DNA from: Cavia porcellus
Taxonomy: Eukaryota; Chordata; Mammalia; Rodentia; Caviidae
DNA: 64,000 nucleotides
Assembly: GCF_034190915.1 (NCBI RefSeq)
Contig: NW_026947491.1
Coordinates: forward strand, 21,888,101 to 21,952,100
Direction: 5' to 3'
The notes below the pieces were generated by a model. The model made no database searches, was not told the origin of the DNA, and saw only the letters and a program-made list of their open reading frames with translations. Positions within the stretch are counted from its first letter, which is position 1; every line of letters starts with the position of its first letter. Shown piece after piece: positions 24,052 through 50,068 of the stretch. The position numbers and the translations under genes were made by a program.

Positions 24052-24172
24052 AGGGCCTCCCTGTGCTCATGAAAACAAGCCCAGCCTTCACCATGCAGTT
24101 CTGCAAAGAAACCCAGCCATCGATGCCCAGCTGTTCCCACTTGGTGATCCAGACTGAGCACAGACAATCACT

Positions 24173-24598
24173 ATGGAGTTTGGGCTGAGTTGGGTTTTTC
24201 TGTTTGCACTTCTGAAAGGTAAATTATTGAGAACAAAGGATACAGAATGGGAAAATGGACATGTCTGGGATAAACAGTGGACATGTGTGACAGTTTCCTG
24301 AACAGAATGTTCTTGTGTTTTCAGATGTCCAGGCTGAGGAGTAGCTAGTGGAGACCCTGAGACTCACCTGGGTGACCTCAGGATTCACCTTCAGTAGCTA
24401 TGACATGAGCTGGATACCCTAGGCTCCAGGGAAGGGGCTGGAGTGGATCTCATACATCAGTACTGGTGGTAGCATACACTATGCAGACTCTGTGAAGGGC
24501 CGATTCACCATCTCCAGACACGACAGAAAGAACACGCTGTATTTGCAGATGACCAGCCTGAAAACCGAGGACACGGCAGTGTATTATTGTGCCAGACA
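24173..24598 (+). pseudogene. VH8: clan III IGHV pseudogene
   Basis: Leader exon 24173-24218 (MEFGLSWVFLFALLK) is intact with a GTAAAT donor. The V exon starts at 24325 after TTTTCAG. A deletion removes most of FR1: the start reads DVQAEE then TAG (24342-24344) and jumps to ETLRLTW, so the first cysteine is lost. A second TAG lies in FR2 at 24420-24422 (expected Gln). CDR2 to FR3 is well preserved ([19 protein letters not shown] and [20 protein letters not shown]). Its duplicate partner is VH5. Confidence 0.92.
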
Positions 24599-24633
24599 CA
24601 CAGTGAGGGAACATTAGTGTGAACCCAAAAACC
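24599..24633 (+). other. VH8 recombination signal with short spacer
   Basis: Heptamer CACAGTG at 24599-24605 and a nonamer-like CCAAAAACC at 24625-24633, giving a 19-bp spacer instead of 23; about four bases ('agac') are missing compared with VH5 and VH10. Confidence 0.8.
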
Positions 24634-27600
24634 TCACTGCAATGGAGCACATGCCCAGCAGAGGTCGAGGAGAACTATGCAGGGCCTAAGGAGCAGGTGC
24701 AGAGAAGGAAGCAGAAGAGAGAGGGCTTCCTGGGGCCTCTGGGTTTCCCTTCTGCTTTAAGGCCTTAGGTCCTGAATTGACCCACAATGAAGTACCCAAG
24801 TTCAAGGAAAAATTCTCTGTTACATGTAATTTTGTGAGTACATAAGAACTGATATTATTTTCATTTTCTGTGTATGAATTTTACTTGCACCCATCTCAAC
24901 AAACCTGTGCGTTTTATATAGTTAATATTTATCCAGTGTCATATTCTCATCATCTAAAAATTGATCTGCTGGTTTAGTTTGGGTGATGAGGAACTATCTC
25001 ACGCAGTAATAAATGCTTCAGATTAGGAAATTAAATCCTTCCCATCTCTCTCTGTGGGATCTCAGATCACACAGCTCCCTCCCCTCTTTGGCCACCTCAG
25101 GAGACCTGGTGCCCAGGCTCAGCCCCAGCACCATGAGGAGCCCTGAGCTCAGGGGAGGAGGGAGAGGGGCAGCCTGACTGCACTCAGGGCACTATCTATG
25201 GACCCAAATGTGCTCTTCCTAGACAAGACAGCTGAGTAGGACTTGGTCCTGTGCCTTTCTTTTGTACATTACAAACTTAAAAATTTATAAAATACAGCAA
25301 AACCATTCTCTATCTTAATCTCCATTTCTCTCTGTTGCACCACTTTCTTTTCCTGTTTTTTTACATTTTTACTTTACAGGAATAAAATAGAACAGTAAAG
25401 TGGAACAAAACAAAACAGTGATAGGACAGTAGCAAACTCACCATTGTTACTATACTACATAACCTCATCCTCTAATTAGTTGCTCAGGCTCTGGCCCCAG
25501 GCTTGCAAAGTCAATCAAACAATTTAAGTGCCAGGTCGCTGTCTTACTTCAATCAGTAACATCCTAGCCTGCACTGCGTCCCATTGCTTATGTGTGTGTC
25601 ACTGAGGGGCAAGAGGGATAGGCTGCACGGCTTCCTTGCTGCTTCTCCCCACTTGACAGGGCCTCCACCAGCACATGAGGTGAAGGGACTGCGCTGCTTC
25701 CAGCTGTTTTCCTCATCCAGCCAGATCAGCACCCCTGACTCTCTTATTCTTGCTTGGTTCCTGAATTCTCTGTCTCCATGGACTTTAACTCACAAGTGCG
25801 ACCCTTCCCGTATCCATGGGCCTCACTGCTGTCTTCCTGATCTCCCTCATGTTGCTTTGATCCAGGGTCTGGATAGCAGGCAAGGAGCAGTTCTCCTCTG
25901 CTGCTCACTGCTCCTCCGTTCTCCTGTGTTGTCTCTTTCTTACTCATCTCTCCTTTTCAGTCTATCAGGAAAACAATGGAGAATAGATGAGATGAAACCC
26001 TCCAGTCTCACAGAGTTCATGGTTTTTCCTAAATGGATTCTCATGATTCTGCCTTGATGCATTTTATTTTATCTCACTTAATTCTGCATTTGACAGTCAT
26101 CCGTGTATTTGTAAATTTTTCTAAAACAATCAAATATACTCCAATGATTACTAATATCACTCTTATCATTACAGTTTTCTGTGACCAGGTCCCAAGTGAA
26201 CAGAACTAAATCACTTACATGCACATCGATGGCTCCTGAAGGCAGAGCAGAGCTGACATTCTCACACACAGTCCCCATCTCTCAGATGTGACCAAGGACC
26301 TCACCCTCACACTCATCCCCAGAAGCTAACACACCTCCACCTCCTCACCCTGCTCTGTTCCTCATCTGGTGCAGCATCCTCACTGATGTGTCCTGTGGTT
26401 AAGGACTGAGAAATCATTTTCTTGATGTGATGTCTCTGGGGCATCTGTTGTTTCCTACCCAGGACCTCCCCATCTTTGAGAATATGCCCTTCCCCGAGAT
26501 GGTGTCTGATCCTCTCCACTGCACCTTCTGAATTACAACTTCCTGCAGATTCCTGAAAATCTAAAATATTTTATGAGTTTTCCTCTGTTTTGTTCATCTC
26601 TGTTGCTCTGAGTTAAGTGGTGATTGTGCAGATACCATTTTCAAATTGAGACCTTAGAAATCTGGCTCAGGTAAGAGTTCAAATTTAGCATTAATGTTGT
26701 AAAAAGAAAAGTAGTGAATGGAACCAGGAGGAACATGGAGCTCCTGGGTGTTCATCTCACCACACACCTCAGCTGAGCTTTATTCAGCAACACTGCTGCT
26801 CCCCTGTGTCACTGTGTCTCTACATTCCTGACCTGACAGTTATGAACAGCCTCATTTCTTCTCAGATGTGTTTCACAAAGTTCACCTCCCACACTTAGTT
26901 TATGCTCTCATATCATCATGGAGGGAAATCCATCAGTGAGCCATCCTCACTTCCTACTTATGAAATCCACCACTGCCTTAGTCCCTGGTTATCAACTTTC
27001 TCCTCACTGCTACCTTGCAAGGGTTTTCCTCTTCCTCTTCCTGTGTCAGTGTCTGTTAATTGTTGGATCTTCCCACCAGAACTGTAACACGATGTAGATT
27101 ACAGGCAATGCTTGTCAGTTTAAAAACCCACAAAGGAAACAGGCACTTTCCTAACCTTAGTGAACAAATGCTCACTGGCCTCCCAAGGATTTAGCAGAGC
27201 CTGTGATCCCCCCTCCCCACCCCGAGAGCTTATGCATAACTAAATGTTTATTCTTCTCTCTGTGGAATATATTTGTCTTCCTAAAATCCGTCAAAGTCGT
27301 GTAATTCAGAACAGAGATAAGAACCGTGGGTGCAGGAGTAACTCTAAGCATGACCTCAGAGCAGGGAGGTAGAGGGGTCTGGTATCAAAGATCAGAACCA
27401 GTTCCTACCCAGAGAGGTACAGACACACTTACTTCTAGATGTCAGGGTCAGTGCTCTCTTACTAGGACTCAGAACAGCTCCACCTGCTTGACCTGATCCT
27501 GCCCTGAGAGTCCATGTACAGCCTGCTAATCTACTTCTGCTTATTATTATTGACTGGGCTGTTACCTGCATGCAGGCTACCTGATTTGTGTAGATTTGGG

Positions 27601-29100
27601 GAAGGAGATAAAAAGGGTAAAAAGCATATTGTATTGCCTAACTAACCCTGATGAATATAATCATTATATCATGAAAATATGTACTAATGAAAAATATCTT
27701 TTAAAATGATAATTGTAAACAGAGTGCATATGCTAGATTGAGGTCTCTATCCAGGGAGTGGCATGATGAAATAAGATTTTCAGAGGACATGGATGGAGAT
27801 CAGTCAATGCATTGAAAGGACAGTGCACTGAAGGGCAGGGTCCCATCCCAGTCACAGGTGTGACATAATAGCACAGCAGACCTAGTGTCTTGTAGATCAC
27901 AGGTAAGATTTCCATGGGGCTTTTCCTTTTCCAAAGTAGACAAATAGTACTCAAGGCAGTGGTGATGATGTTGGACATTTGTGTCTCCCTGCTGAAGAGG
28001 TCCCACACAGAGTGACCCCTTCATCCAGAATCTGCTCCTCTGCACACTGGAGGTCAGAATGCACACTCCCCATGCTCAGGGTCTCCCAGTTAGGTGGGAT
28101 GGAGCTGGGCTCACATCTCCATCATGACTCACTCAGGAATCCTCAGCCCCACTTTCCTGACTCACAGATGAATTGATAAGGATGTGAGCTCACACAGGAA
28201 TAAATTTAGGAGATCTAATTAATGACATTGGTAGATTCCATCTCTTTGTGGTAACCTTAGAAAATTTATAAAGTGTTTGCTATGGAACTGAGTGGCAAGA
28301 AATCATGAGAGTTTTTGCTGCACTGCACTGCACTGGAAAACATTTCACCGAATCCCCAGTGTACCAACAGTGACCAAGTACTGCATGCTTCTGGCTGAAA
28401 AAGATTGGAAAGTCAGAGTTAAGTTTTAATTTTAGGTACATTGTCATGATGAGCATAGTGTTTATAGTGGATAATTGCTCAAAAAGGGACAACTGTAATT
28501 AGATAAGCATTTGGAATTTAGGAATCACAAAACATGAGAAGAAGGGGAAGCTAGAAGGGAAAAGATAGCCAGCACCTACACAAGGTCAGGTATGGAAGGG
28601 ACACTTAGCACAGACAACCTTCTTCCCTCCCCCAGTGAGGCTTCTCTGTGAGGAAGGCACAGGACACACATCCTCATCTCCAGTCTTTGTGGGCTCTGGT
28701 CAGTGAGACCTGGTGTCTCAGAACAGGAGGCAGGAAGACCTCTCCTGACAAAGTTAATGGTGGTGAAGTGAGCTTTCCAGCAATGTGGACCACACCAGAG
28801 GCGAGAGGTCGGGGAAAGGTGGAGGGAGTTATGCTCGTCTTTATCCTGTGGAAGCAACACCAGAGCTCCTGTAGGAGGGCACAGTCAGGATGGGAACAAA
28901 AAGGGAGCAGGGCTGGAGGAAGCTGGTGTAGGATTAGGAAGGAGGGGTCATAGCCATGCTTCCTCCACTGCAGGGAAGGCAGCTTCCCACCTCTCACAGA
29001 TGTGGACACCACAGGAGTGCAGGGGAGGAGATTCCTTTCTGCATCACAAGGACCAAAAACATCCTTACCTCTACGTCACCATCATAAAGAAAAGGAGCCT
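24634..29100. other. intergenic, no gene; 25550 onward is a copy of 1-3500
   Basis: 24640-25550 is unique sequence with no recognised gene. From 25550 it aligns with the left end of the window and leads into VH9. Short open frames here (for example 25584-26057) are not similar to known proteins and are not kept in the duplicate. Confidence 0.65.
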
Positions 29101-29105
29101 CCCTA

Positions 29106-29113
29106 ATGCAAAT
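29106..29113 (+). promoter_or_regulatory. VH9 octamer ATGCAAAT
   Basis: A perfect octamer 109 bp before the VH9 leader ATG. Confidence 0.8.
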
Positions 29114-29221
29114 TTGTCTCCCAAATATAGACTCAAATTCCCCTCTTGAGCTAGTGGAACGGATAGCTCCTTACTCAGACACCCTAAGATCTCTGCAGAA
29201 GGTAAAGGTGTGACCTAGAAT

Positions 29222-29649
29222 ATGAAACTTCTGGGTCTTCTCCTGTGCCTGGTGATAGGTCCGCATGGTGAATGTCCTCAGTGTCAGACATGGGTCAATG
29301 GGAAGATTAGAAAAGCAGGTGGCTGATAGGAATTTTACCCTTGCTTCCAGGTGTCCTGTCTCAGGAGCAGCTTCAGGAGTAAGGGCCTGGCCTGGTGAAG
29401 CCATAGCAGACCCTGTCCCTCACCTGCTCAGTCTCTGGATTCTCCATCACAATCAGAGGTCATGACTGGAGCTGGATCCATCAGCCTCCAGGAAAGAGCC
29501 TGGAGTGGATGGGGTACATAAGTATCAGTGGTGGCACTGATTACAGCCCTTCCCTCAAGAGCCGCATCTCTATTTCCAGAGACACAGGCAAAAACCAGTT
29601 CTCCCTGCAGCTGAACTCTGTCACCAAGGAAGACACAGCCAACTATTAT
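29222..29649 (+). pseudogene. VH9: clan II IGHV pseudogene cut in FR3 by a UAP1 retrocopy
   Basis: Leader exon 29222-29267 (MKLLGLLLCLVIGPH) with a GTGAAT donor; V exon from 29351 after TTCCAG. The frame reads SQEQLQE then TAA (29380-29382), and a TAG follows at 29404-29406 in FR1. CDR1 to FR3 is clean ([40 protein letters not shown]), then stops at NYY, one codon before the second cysteine. From 29650 the sequence is antisense UAP1. No recombination signal remains. Partner of VH1. Confidence 0.93.
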
Positions 29650-30385
29650 CCGCCATGCACCGGGCAAACCATTCCACCTCGCTCTATAGTGTTCTCTCCT
29701 CTATCACCTTTGTTCCACAGTCTGCCCTTTCTCAACGTGGAATTCAATAACCATTGGCACCGCTTTAACCAATGCATCATCCACATAGCATATGCAAGTG
29801 CACCAGGTGCCTCTTTGTTCCAACATCCTCCACCATATTCTGGGCTGCAAAATCCCGAGAAAACCCTCATTTCCATCTGGGGCCATAGAAATTTTGTGCT
29901 TCTCTTCCAAAGTAATTTTCCCATGAAAACTCATAGCAGGCAGCATGCCCTGATCAAAATAGATTACATTTTCTTTTTTCAACCAAAGTGCTTGTGTTTT
30001 ATGAAGAACTCCTTGTCTCTTCCATTGTTCTTCCACTGGCCCCTATATACCATGGACTGATCCACTTGAGGCCATGATAGCTTTAACTAACAGCTGTATC
30101 TTCAGGACAAGCTCTGCTGGAATCTGAAAATGTCTTATGGGATACTGAACCCACAGCACACTTCCTTCCGGGATATGCCATTCCAACTGTTGCCCTCTGT
30201 CCATCTGCTAGCAGGGGAACTGCTCCTTTGTTCTGAGAAATCTGGAAAAGTCACTGTCCCAGGCCTGGCACTGATCTTGGTCCCTGGTAGCACTGCTCAC
30301 CACCTCTCCAGGGGCAGTTTTCATTGGTGCATCTGCTTTCTCTTGCTAAAAAAAAACAGTTAAATCCTTCAGTTGGTGTTTGATA
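29650..30385 (-). pseudogene. processed UAP1 retrocopy fragment (antisense)
   Basis: On the minus strand the intronless sequence reproduces UDP-N-acetylglucosamine pyrophosphorylase 1. From high to low coordinates I see a stretch like the UAP1 N-terminal segment ending near SSATRDQDQ (about 30300), the nucleotide-binding loop remnant (like VLLLAGGQG, about 30215), then [20 protein letters not shown] and ISMAPDGN (29980-29890), the HVYCVD-like part (about 29790) and a VCPVHG end (29655). Frameshifts and stops are frequent. The left edge is exact at 29650; the right edge is approximate. Both the 5' start and the C-terminal half with poly(A) are missing. The functional gene makes UDP-GlcNAc in the cytosol; this copy is dead. 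Confidence 0.88.
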
Positions 30386-30917
30386 CATCTGTGCATACCT
30401 GCTTCACCTGATCCGAATCTAGGCTGCCTCCCAGGCAACCTACAGCCTTCCTCCATGCTGCTCGACCTGGATGTGCACAGGGGGATGCATCCCTGAAGCA
30501 CAGATTAAGTCTAAAGGTAGAGAAATTGGAGCAAATTTTAACTACAGGAAAGAGGCTCTGTGAATCTCACTGCACATGCCCAGCTCTATTCTGCAGATCA
30601 CAAGGGAGGACCTGGTTCCCCTGGACTTCTCACACCATATATCAACACTTGGTCACACTGAATCACTCATTTGTGTTTCTGTAATGAATTCAACATTTGT
30701 ACAATGGAGCAAACACTGACACCTGTATAATGTATTTAAATATGTAAAAATGAAATAAGGCTATGAATTAGACTTGAGTGTCATAACAGAGTTACATGAA
30801 ATTCTTGTTTTACATAATGATATTATTTTCACCAAACTTGACCTGCAGACTTACATGAATCTGCTACTGAAGTTTTTCTACTTCCCGGCCTCAGAGCTCT
30901 CTATATAGCAGGAGGCC
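30386..30917. other. flank between UAP1 retrocopy and VH10 promoter
   Basis: Unique sequence, no gene seen. Confidence 0.5.
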
Positions 30918-30925
30918 ATGCAAAT
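30918..30925 (+). promoter_or_regulatory. VH10 octamer ATGCAAAT
   Basis: A perfect octamer 123 bp before the leader ATG, followed by GGGGCCTCCCC and the AACCAGTCCACCC context found in clan III V promoters. A TATATA stretch lies just upstream at 30902-30907. Confidence 0.9.
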
Positions 30926-31047
30926 GGGGCCTCCCCGTCCCAATGTAAACCAGTCCACCCCTCACTCTGCAGCTCTGCAGAGGAGCCCAGCCCTGGAGTC
31001 CCAGGTGTTTCCTTTCGGGGATCGGGACTGAGCACAGACAGCCCACA

Positions 31048-31504
31048 ATGGAGCTTGCGCTGAGATGGGTTTTCCTTGTTGCTGTTTTAAAAGGTAATTA
31101 GTGAAGAACAAGAAATATTTAGTAGGAGAGAGTGGGATAAATGGTAGACATATGTGACAGTTTTCTGAGCAAGATGTCTCTGTGTTTGCAGGTGTCCAGG
31201 CTGAGGTGCAGCTGGTAGAGTCTGGAGGAGGCTTGGTGCAACCTGAGGGGTCCCTGAGACTCTCCTGCGTGACCTCGGGATTCACCTTTAGCGATTACTA
31301 CATGCACTGGATCCGCCAGGCTCCAGGAAAGGACCTAGAGTGGGTTGGTTTTATCAGAAACGCAGCTTATAGTCACACAACAGAGTACGCTGCATCCGTG
31401 AAAGGCAGATTCACCATCTCCAGAGATGACTCCAAAAGCACAGTGTATCTTCAAATGACCAAACTGAAACCCGAGGACACCGCTGTGTACTACTGTGGGA
31501 GAGA
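31048..31504 (+). CDS. VH10: functional clan III IGHV segment
   Basis: Leader exon 31048-31093 and V exon 31192-31504 give a 19-residue signal peptide ([19 protein letters not shown]) and a 100-codon V region plus two bases. All hallmarks are present: [20 protein letters not shown], first cysteine at 22, Trp36 in [10 protein letters not shown], a long '[17 protein letters not shown]' CDR2, [17 protein letters not shown], and YYCGR with the second cysteine. The CDR2 and FR3 resemble human IGHV3-72/73 or mouse IGHV7. GT/AG splice sites, octamer and recombination signal are all canonical. CGR instead of CAR is an allowed variant. The segment encodes the heavy-chain variable domain after V(D)J joining in B-cell precursors. 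Confidence 0.97.
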
Positions 31505-31543
31505 CACAGTGAGAGGACATCAAGGTGAGCCCTGACAAAAACC
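31505..31543 (+). other. VH10 recombination signal, perfect 23-RSS
   Basis: CACAGTG (31505-31511), a 23-bp spacer and ACAAAAACC (31535-31543). Both elements equal the consensus. Confidence 0.98.
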
Positions 31544-31564
31544 TCCCTGCTGTGGTGTTCTGGA

Positions 31565-31578
31565 CCAGCAGGGGGCGC
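31565..31578 (+). promoter_or_regulatory. CTCF-type motif just after the VH10 RSS
   Basis: CCAGCAGGGGGCGC matches the CTCF core at every position and starts 22 bp after the nonamer. In mouse, proximal VH segments such as VH81X carry a CTCF-binding element directly after the RSS that aids RAG scanning. Confidence 0.75.
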
Positions 31579-31599
31579 ACAGGACACACGGAGTTCAGC

Positions 31600-32530
31600 C
31601 CTGTGCAGGACAGAAGCACAGGATGGAGCAGAATTATTTCCTGTGGAGATGTGAGGCTTCGGTCCACGTGACGTATTTCCCGGGAGACTCTGAATTCATG
31701 AGTCTGTGCTTATCTTTCATGCTCCTGAAGTAAAAATTTGACTCAATAGTAAGATTTATTCTCATCTGTACGCATGTTCAAGTGTAATTGTTGAAGGTAA
31801 AAAATGAGTCTTCTGTGATCACAGGACTGGAACTTGAGGACGCACAGGCAGTAATTCAAACTTTTTTCCATTGAAAAGGACCTTATTGATGTTCCCTTTC
31901 CCGCCAGTTTTGGTATTTAGATTAGAGGCAGAAGAGAGATAACCCGAGCTTAATAATGGATAAAACTTTTGAAAACTTAAGTCTTACATTTCTTGTGCTG
32001 TATAACTGCATAAATCAAACTCAGAGCTCATTTAATTATCTTTTTAAATAATGTATTTTTCACTTAGTTTTTATTCTCCAATCTGTTTTTTTTTTTAAAT
32101 CTACTTTCTTAGAATGAAAGACAAGACCTTCCTACAGTCTCCCACAGAGTGTACACTGGAGTCACCAGTGTACACCCATGTGTGCCCTGGTCCCTCAGGA
32201 AGGGAGCTAGGAGACCAGTGGTATCCAAGGCAGGGAGAGCAGGACATCAGAAAGAGCAGCCAGGAAATATTTGACAGGAACTGAAGGTGCATCCACCATA
32301 GAACTTTATCTTTTAAAATTTTCGTATCAATATAACAAATACGTCTCCTTCATCTAAGAAAATGATCTTGACAGAGTAAACCAAGAACCACTGACTCTAA
32401 TACCATGTGTAGAATACCTTCACTGCTCTCCCATAACTAGAAACAGACCCATCCACACATGTGCAATTTATTTTTTACAGTGTAAGACAGTAGTTGACTA
32501 GAGATGTTTATTTCAACGAATATTTAAACT
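31600..32530. other. intergenic, nothing recognised
   Basis: VH10 3' flank and unique sequence; no gene or repeat family identified. Confidence 0.5.
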
Positions 32531-32700
32531 AATAAAATGATTAATAGCAAGTGTTATAAAGTATGTTGAAGAAATGAAACCCTAGTGCATCGTTGGAGGG
32601 AATGTAAATTATTGCAATGAGGGGAGTGATTATTCTATAGGACAGCAACTCTGGAATCTTCTGAGCGCGTTTACGACCAATTTGCAGGAAGAATTCGCCG
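32530..32700 (+). repeat. short L1 3' remnant
   Basis: 'gaaaccctagtgcatcgttg' followed by 'gagggaatgtaaatt' matches the conserved L1 ORF2 C-terminal region. Very diverged. Confidence 0.6.
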
Positions 32701-33051
32701 CGTCCATTAAGAAAACCAGGAAGGCTTTCAAAAGCCAGGAGTAAAGCCCTTAAATGCTAATATGGTCAGGCGAGGTAAGAGTTAACACGGGAGAGCCTAG
32801 TCCAGAAGAGAATTGCTTCTCTGGCGGCTCAGCTGTCAGACAATAGAGCAGGAGCCAATCAGCAACGAAGGCGGCGCCTGGATGCGCTACCCAATCAGGT
32901 GGGCCGAGGGGACGGGCACTTCCTGTGTCATGGCGTACAGTGGGTTTCATCGGTGTTGCTGAGAGTCCCTGCTGACTAGACCGGGTTTTGTGTAATATCG
33001 CCTGGCTGCGCGCTGCATTCGAAGGCTCCCGGGAGACCCTCAAGCCACACA
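32700..33051 (+). promoter_or_regulatory. CpG-rich promoter and 5' UTR of the KRAB zinc-finger gene
   Basis: The only CpG-rich stretch in the V-gene part of the window. It has two CCAAT boxes (32855-32859 and 32891-32895) and an ETS-type ACTTCCTG at 32918-32925; transcription probably starts near 32930-32960. The sequence 'aggctcccgggagaccctcaa' before the ATG resembles first exons of KRAB zinc-finger genes. A CpG-rich stretch continues to about 33300. Confidence 0.75.
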
Positions 33052-46992
<13,941 letters not shown>

Positions 46993-47313
46993 TCACCATT
47001 TTAATGAACTACCTGTAAGAAGTCACACTCTAAAGTCACCCTATATATCTAAGCCTATTTTGGAAATCCTGTGAGAATTCTTTATGTAGTGGAAACCTAT
47101 ACACATTAAATAAGACATTTGATGGCAATATTTCTTTATAAACTTTCCAGGAAATACACTTTTAGATGGAGATATCCTGGAATGTATCCCTTCAGTGTTT
47201 CTCAGTAAATCACTTACAAATATCTGAACTGTGTATCTGTGTCTTTATCATAAAAAATGTTGACATATTTTTGTGTAAGTCATTGTCTTTGAAACTAATA
47301 CATGGTATCTTCT

Positions 47314-47319
47314 AATAAA
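47314..47319 (+). terminator. likely poly(A) signal of the zinc-finger gene
   Basis: AATAAA about 320 bp after the stop codon, in an AT-rich 3' UTR. Confidence 0.6.
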
Positions 47320-47479
47320 ACAAGGTGAATCGAAATGTATTTCTCATTTCCAAGTAGTATTTATGTAGTTTTGATTTTGTTTTGTGCGCATCCTTTGCCC
47401 ATTTACACAGATCTATCCACAAACCTCATCCCCACATATCTTTGTCACCAGGTTTCCAGTTATATCCATCTAAGCTCTT

Positions 47480-49680
47480 AAACACCCAAGAAGACCACTG
47501 CCTGCAGCCCTTGAGTTAGTATACAATCACATATCTGGTCATTTTTTCCTCCCAGGCAAAATTACTACCAAGTGCACTGCCCAAAGTTCTGCCCATTGTG
47601 AAGATTTCCTTTCACCACTATATCCCACCAAGCCTTCCTGACAAGGGGTTGTAGTGCTGCAGCTGTCCACTTGCAGGTGGTGCTTGCAGAAAATGCTTAA
47701 CCACCTGTAAAGAGTGGTTAGTCTTTCCTTCTCTAACAGGTGATCATATCATATATGAGGCCACAGGCATATGTTGGGAAACAGGTGACTTAGCAGGAGG
47801 AGTCGTATCTGAGGAGCTCATTCATGGATCCGCTCTGTCTGAATCACACGTTCACCATCTCCATGTAATGACAGCCTTGCTGTGGCTCACACAATGCCCT
47901 GCTCATGATAAGCAGCTCCGGTCCTGTGGCAACCTGATATCCCATAATCAAGCCTTTGGTTTCCACTAGGGCCCAGTAGCAGGCCAAGGGTTGCTTTTCA
48001 AAGGGAGCATAGTTGTCTGCAGATGATGGTGGTGTTGTGCTCTACACTCGTAAAGGTCTCTAGCAGTTTACATGTGAGGACCTGCCAGCGCCTACAAACT
48101 GCATCCTACTGACCCTGGCCTTTCCAGTGCTCTGGTGTCAGAGGGATTGTATAACAACAGTGGTAAAGCAGCCTCGCATCCTGAACCTTTTGCTGAGCCT
48201 CTTGTTCAAGCCACACTCAAAACTATCAGCTTTCTGAGTCACTTAATAAACAGGCTGCAGTTAAACACCTAACCGAGGAATGTGTTGCCTTCCATACCCA
48301 ATAAGCCCACTAGGTATTTTGGCTCTTTTCCTTTCTCGGGGAAACCAGATGAAGAACTTACCTTTTACCTTGGAGGGATATCTCTACATGCTTCACACCT
48401 CTGGACTCCTAGAAATGTCACTGAGGTAGAAGAACCTGAGATTTTAGTGTGGTTTATTTCCCATTCTCTGGCAGTCAAATTCTGTAAAAATGCAGATTGG
48501 TTACTACCTCCTCTTCACTTGGTCAAATCACTGAAATATTGTAATGCGCCAGTGTGCTGCCTGTGGAAGGGAAGGGCAATCACAGTGTTGCGTGCCAAGT
48601 TGTGACCTGGGGCTGCAAAGTTAATGTAACTTTGATATAGGCAGGGATGGTGTATTGCTGGCCTCACCTACTGAAAGCAGATTGCTTCTGATGGGCCTTG
48701 TGGCTGGGTAAGGAGAACGGTGGTATTTGCCAGATCAACAGCTGCATGCCAAGTGCCAGGAGATGGATTAATCTTCTCAACCAGGGCTACGGATATAGCT
48801 CAGCAGCACAAGCGCCTGCCTGGTAAGAGCAAGATACTGAGTTTGAGTCTAGGTATCAAAAAAAAAAAAAAATTCTTCTCAACCAAGAACACCACATCTG
48901 GTCACAGTACTTGGAATTGGATACACAACTTGATTCAGTTTGAGGTAATGTACCATCATTCGCAGATTTCCATCCATCTTCTGCACAAGCCCAAAGAATT
49001 AGTGGGGCTATCCATCCCTCCATCCTTCAGGCGCTTGATCGCAATAATCTGCAACTCCTCCAGGAAAGCAGTATTGTTTTTCATTTGCTATTTTGCCCAG
49101 CAAAGACAAGTCTAATGGCGTCCACTTGCTCTTTTTGATTATACTATCGTTCACACTATAGCGTGAACCAATGTGAGTGTTGTGCCAAATGCTAAGTATA
49201 TCCATCTCAATTGCCCACTCAGAAATGAGAAATAAGAACAATGGATTCGCAGATCCACTGAACTACTACTGAGTTCAACTTTTGCTAAAATCCATTAATC
49301 ACATGAAATCTATAGTTCTCTACCCTTACAGGAGAGCCACTCTAGATCTTCCAGAACCCTTACGAGTTCAGCATCAGCGTCTTGTGATTCTTGAAATGTC
49401 TGAGCATCTTCTCTCCCTCAGTGTACAGTTATGTTGTTAAAAGGCCTTGGGTCTTTTGGGAGAAGGATAAGAGAAAGATTGACCATAGAAATTTTTGGTG
49501 CTGCACCAAGGTTTTCCCTAAAAGACAACTGATCTCCTTTACTCAAGGCATCCTGGGTCTGTATATTGGCTCAAATCTGATAACTGGTTAAGGACCCTTT
49601 GTTCCCTGTTACTGTGATTTGAAATAAATTTCTGTTCATTTGCTGGTACATATTTTTTAATAAATTAAAAATTTTGTAAG
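47480..49680 (-). mobile_element. old ERVL-like pol remnant, antisense
   Basis: The minus strand resembles the reverse-transcriptase part of ERV-L elements as I remember it; about 47950-48650 matches best. The copy is full of frameshifts and stops, and I find no LTRs at its ends. It is split by an ID SINE at 48783-48872. Boundaries are approximate. No intact retroviral gene is present. Confidence 0.65.
48769..48885 (+). mobile_element. ID SINE inside the ERVL remnant
   Basis: A more diverged ID element (48783-48870) with 'cttctcaacca' on both sides as target-site duplication. Confidence 0.88.
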
Positions 49681-49924
49681 TTTCTCATCTATTTCACTTT
49701 CGGGAAGACCATGATAATGAGCAAACACCACAGGTCTGCAGGTGTCGGGCCATTCTGATCTTTGTTCTGCTTCTTCTGTCTATTGTGGCAGGTGCGTGCA
49801 CTTTGCTTTTGGTAATTAAGTGATGTCCATTGACCCTTGTCTCCAGGATCCAGTCAAACCCATTGCTGTAAAGTTTCCCAGCTGAGCATCTGCATTGACT
49901 CAGGTTTTTTGGGCACCCTTTACA

Positions 49925-50068
49925 GTAGCTCTGCAGCTAGAGAAGGCACACTCTATATTGCATGTCAGAAGGGTTCTCTGTGGTACACAGGGATCTGGCT
50001 TCGGTAGCCCTGTATTACTGTGCAAGGGACATAATGAGGAGACATTAGTGTGAGCCCACATACAAACC
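49925..50068 (+). pseudogene. VH11: V-segment 3' relic with decayed RSS
   Basis: Only the FR3 end is clear: bases for LYYCARD at 50010-50029 after a poor 'cagggatctggcttcggtag' stretch. The heptamer has decayed to CATAATG (50030-50036); after 23 bp the nonamer is ATACAAACC (50060-50068). The 'gctcaggaccagcag' flank seen after other V segments follows. No leader or FR1-FR2 can be traced. The clan cannot be told. Confidence 0.75.

Noticed and set aside
29704..30036. Antisense 110-codon frame read as a new gene
   Set aside because: It is a piece of the UAP1 retrocopy, with frameshifts on both sides.
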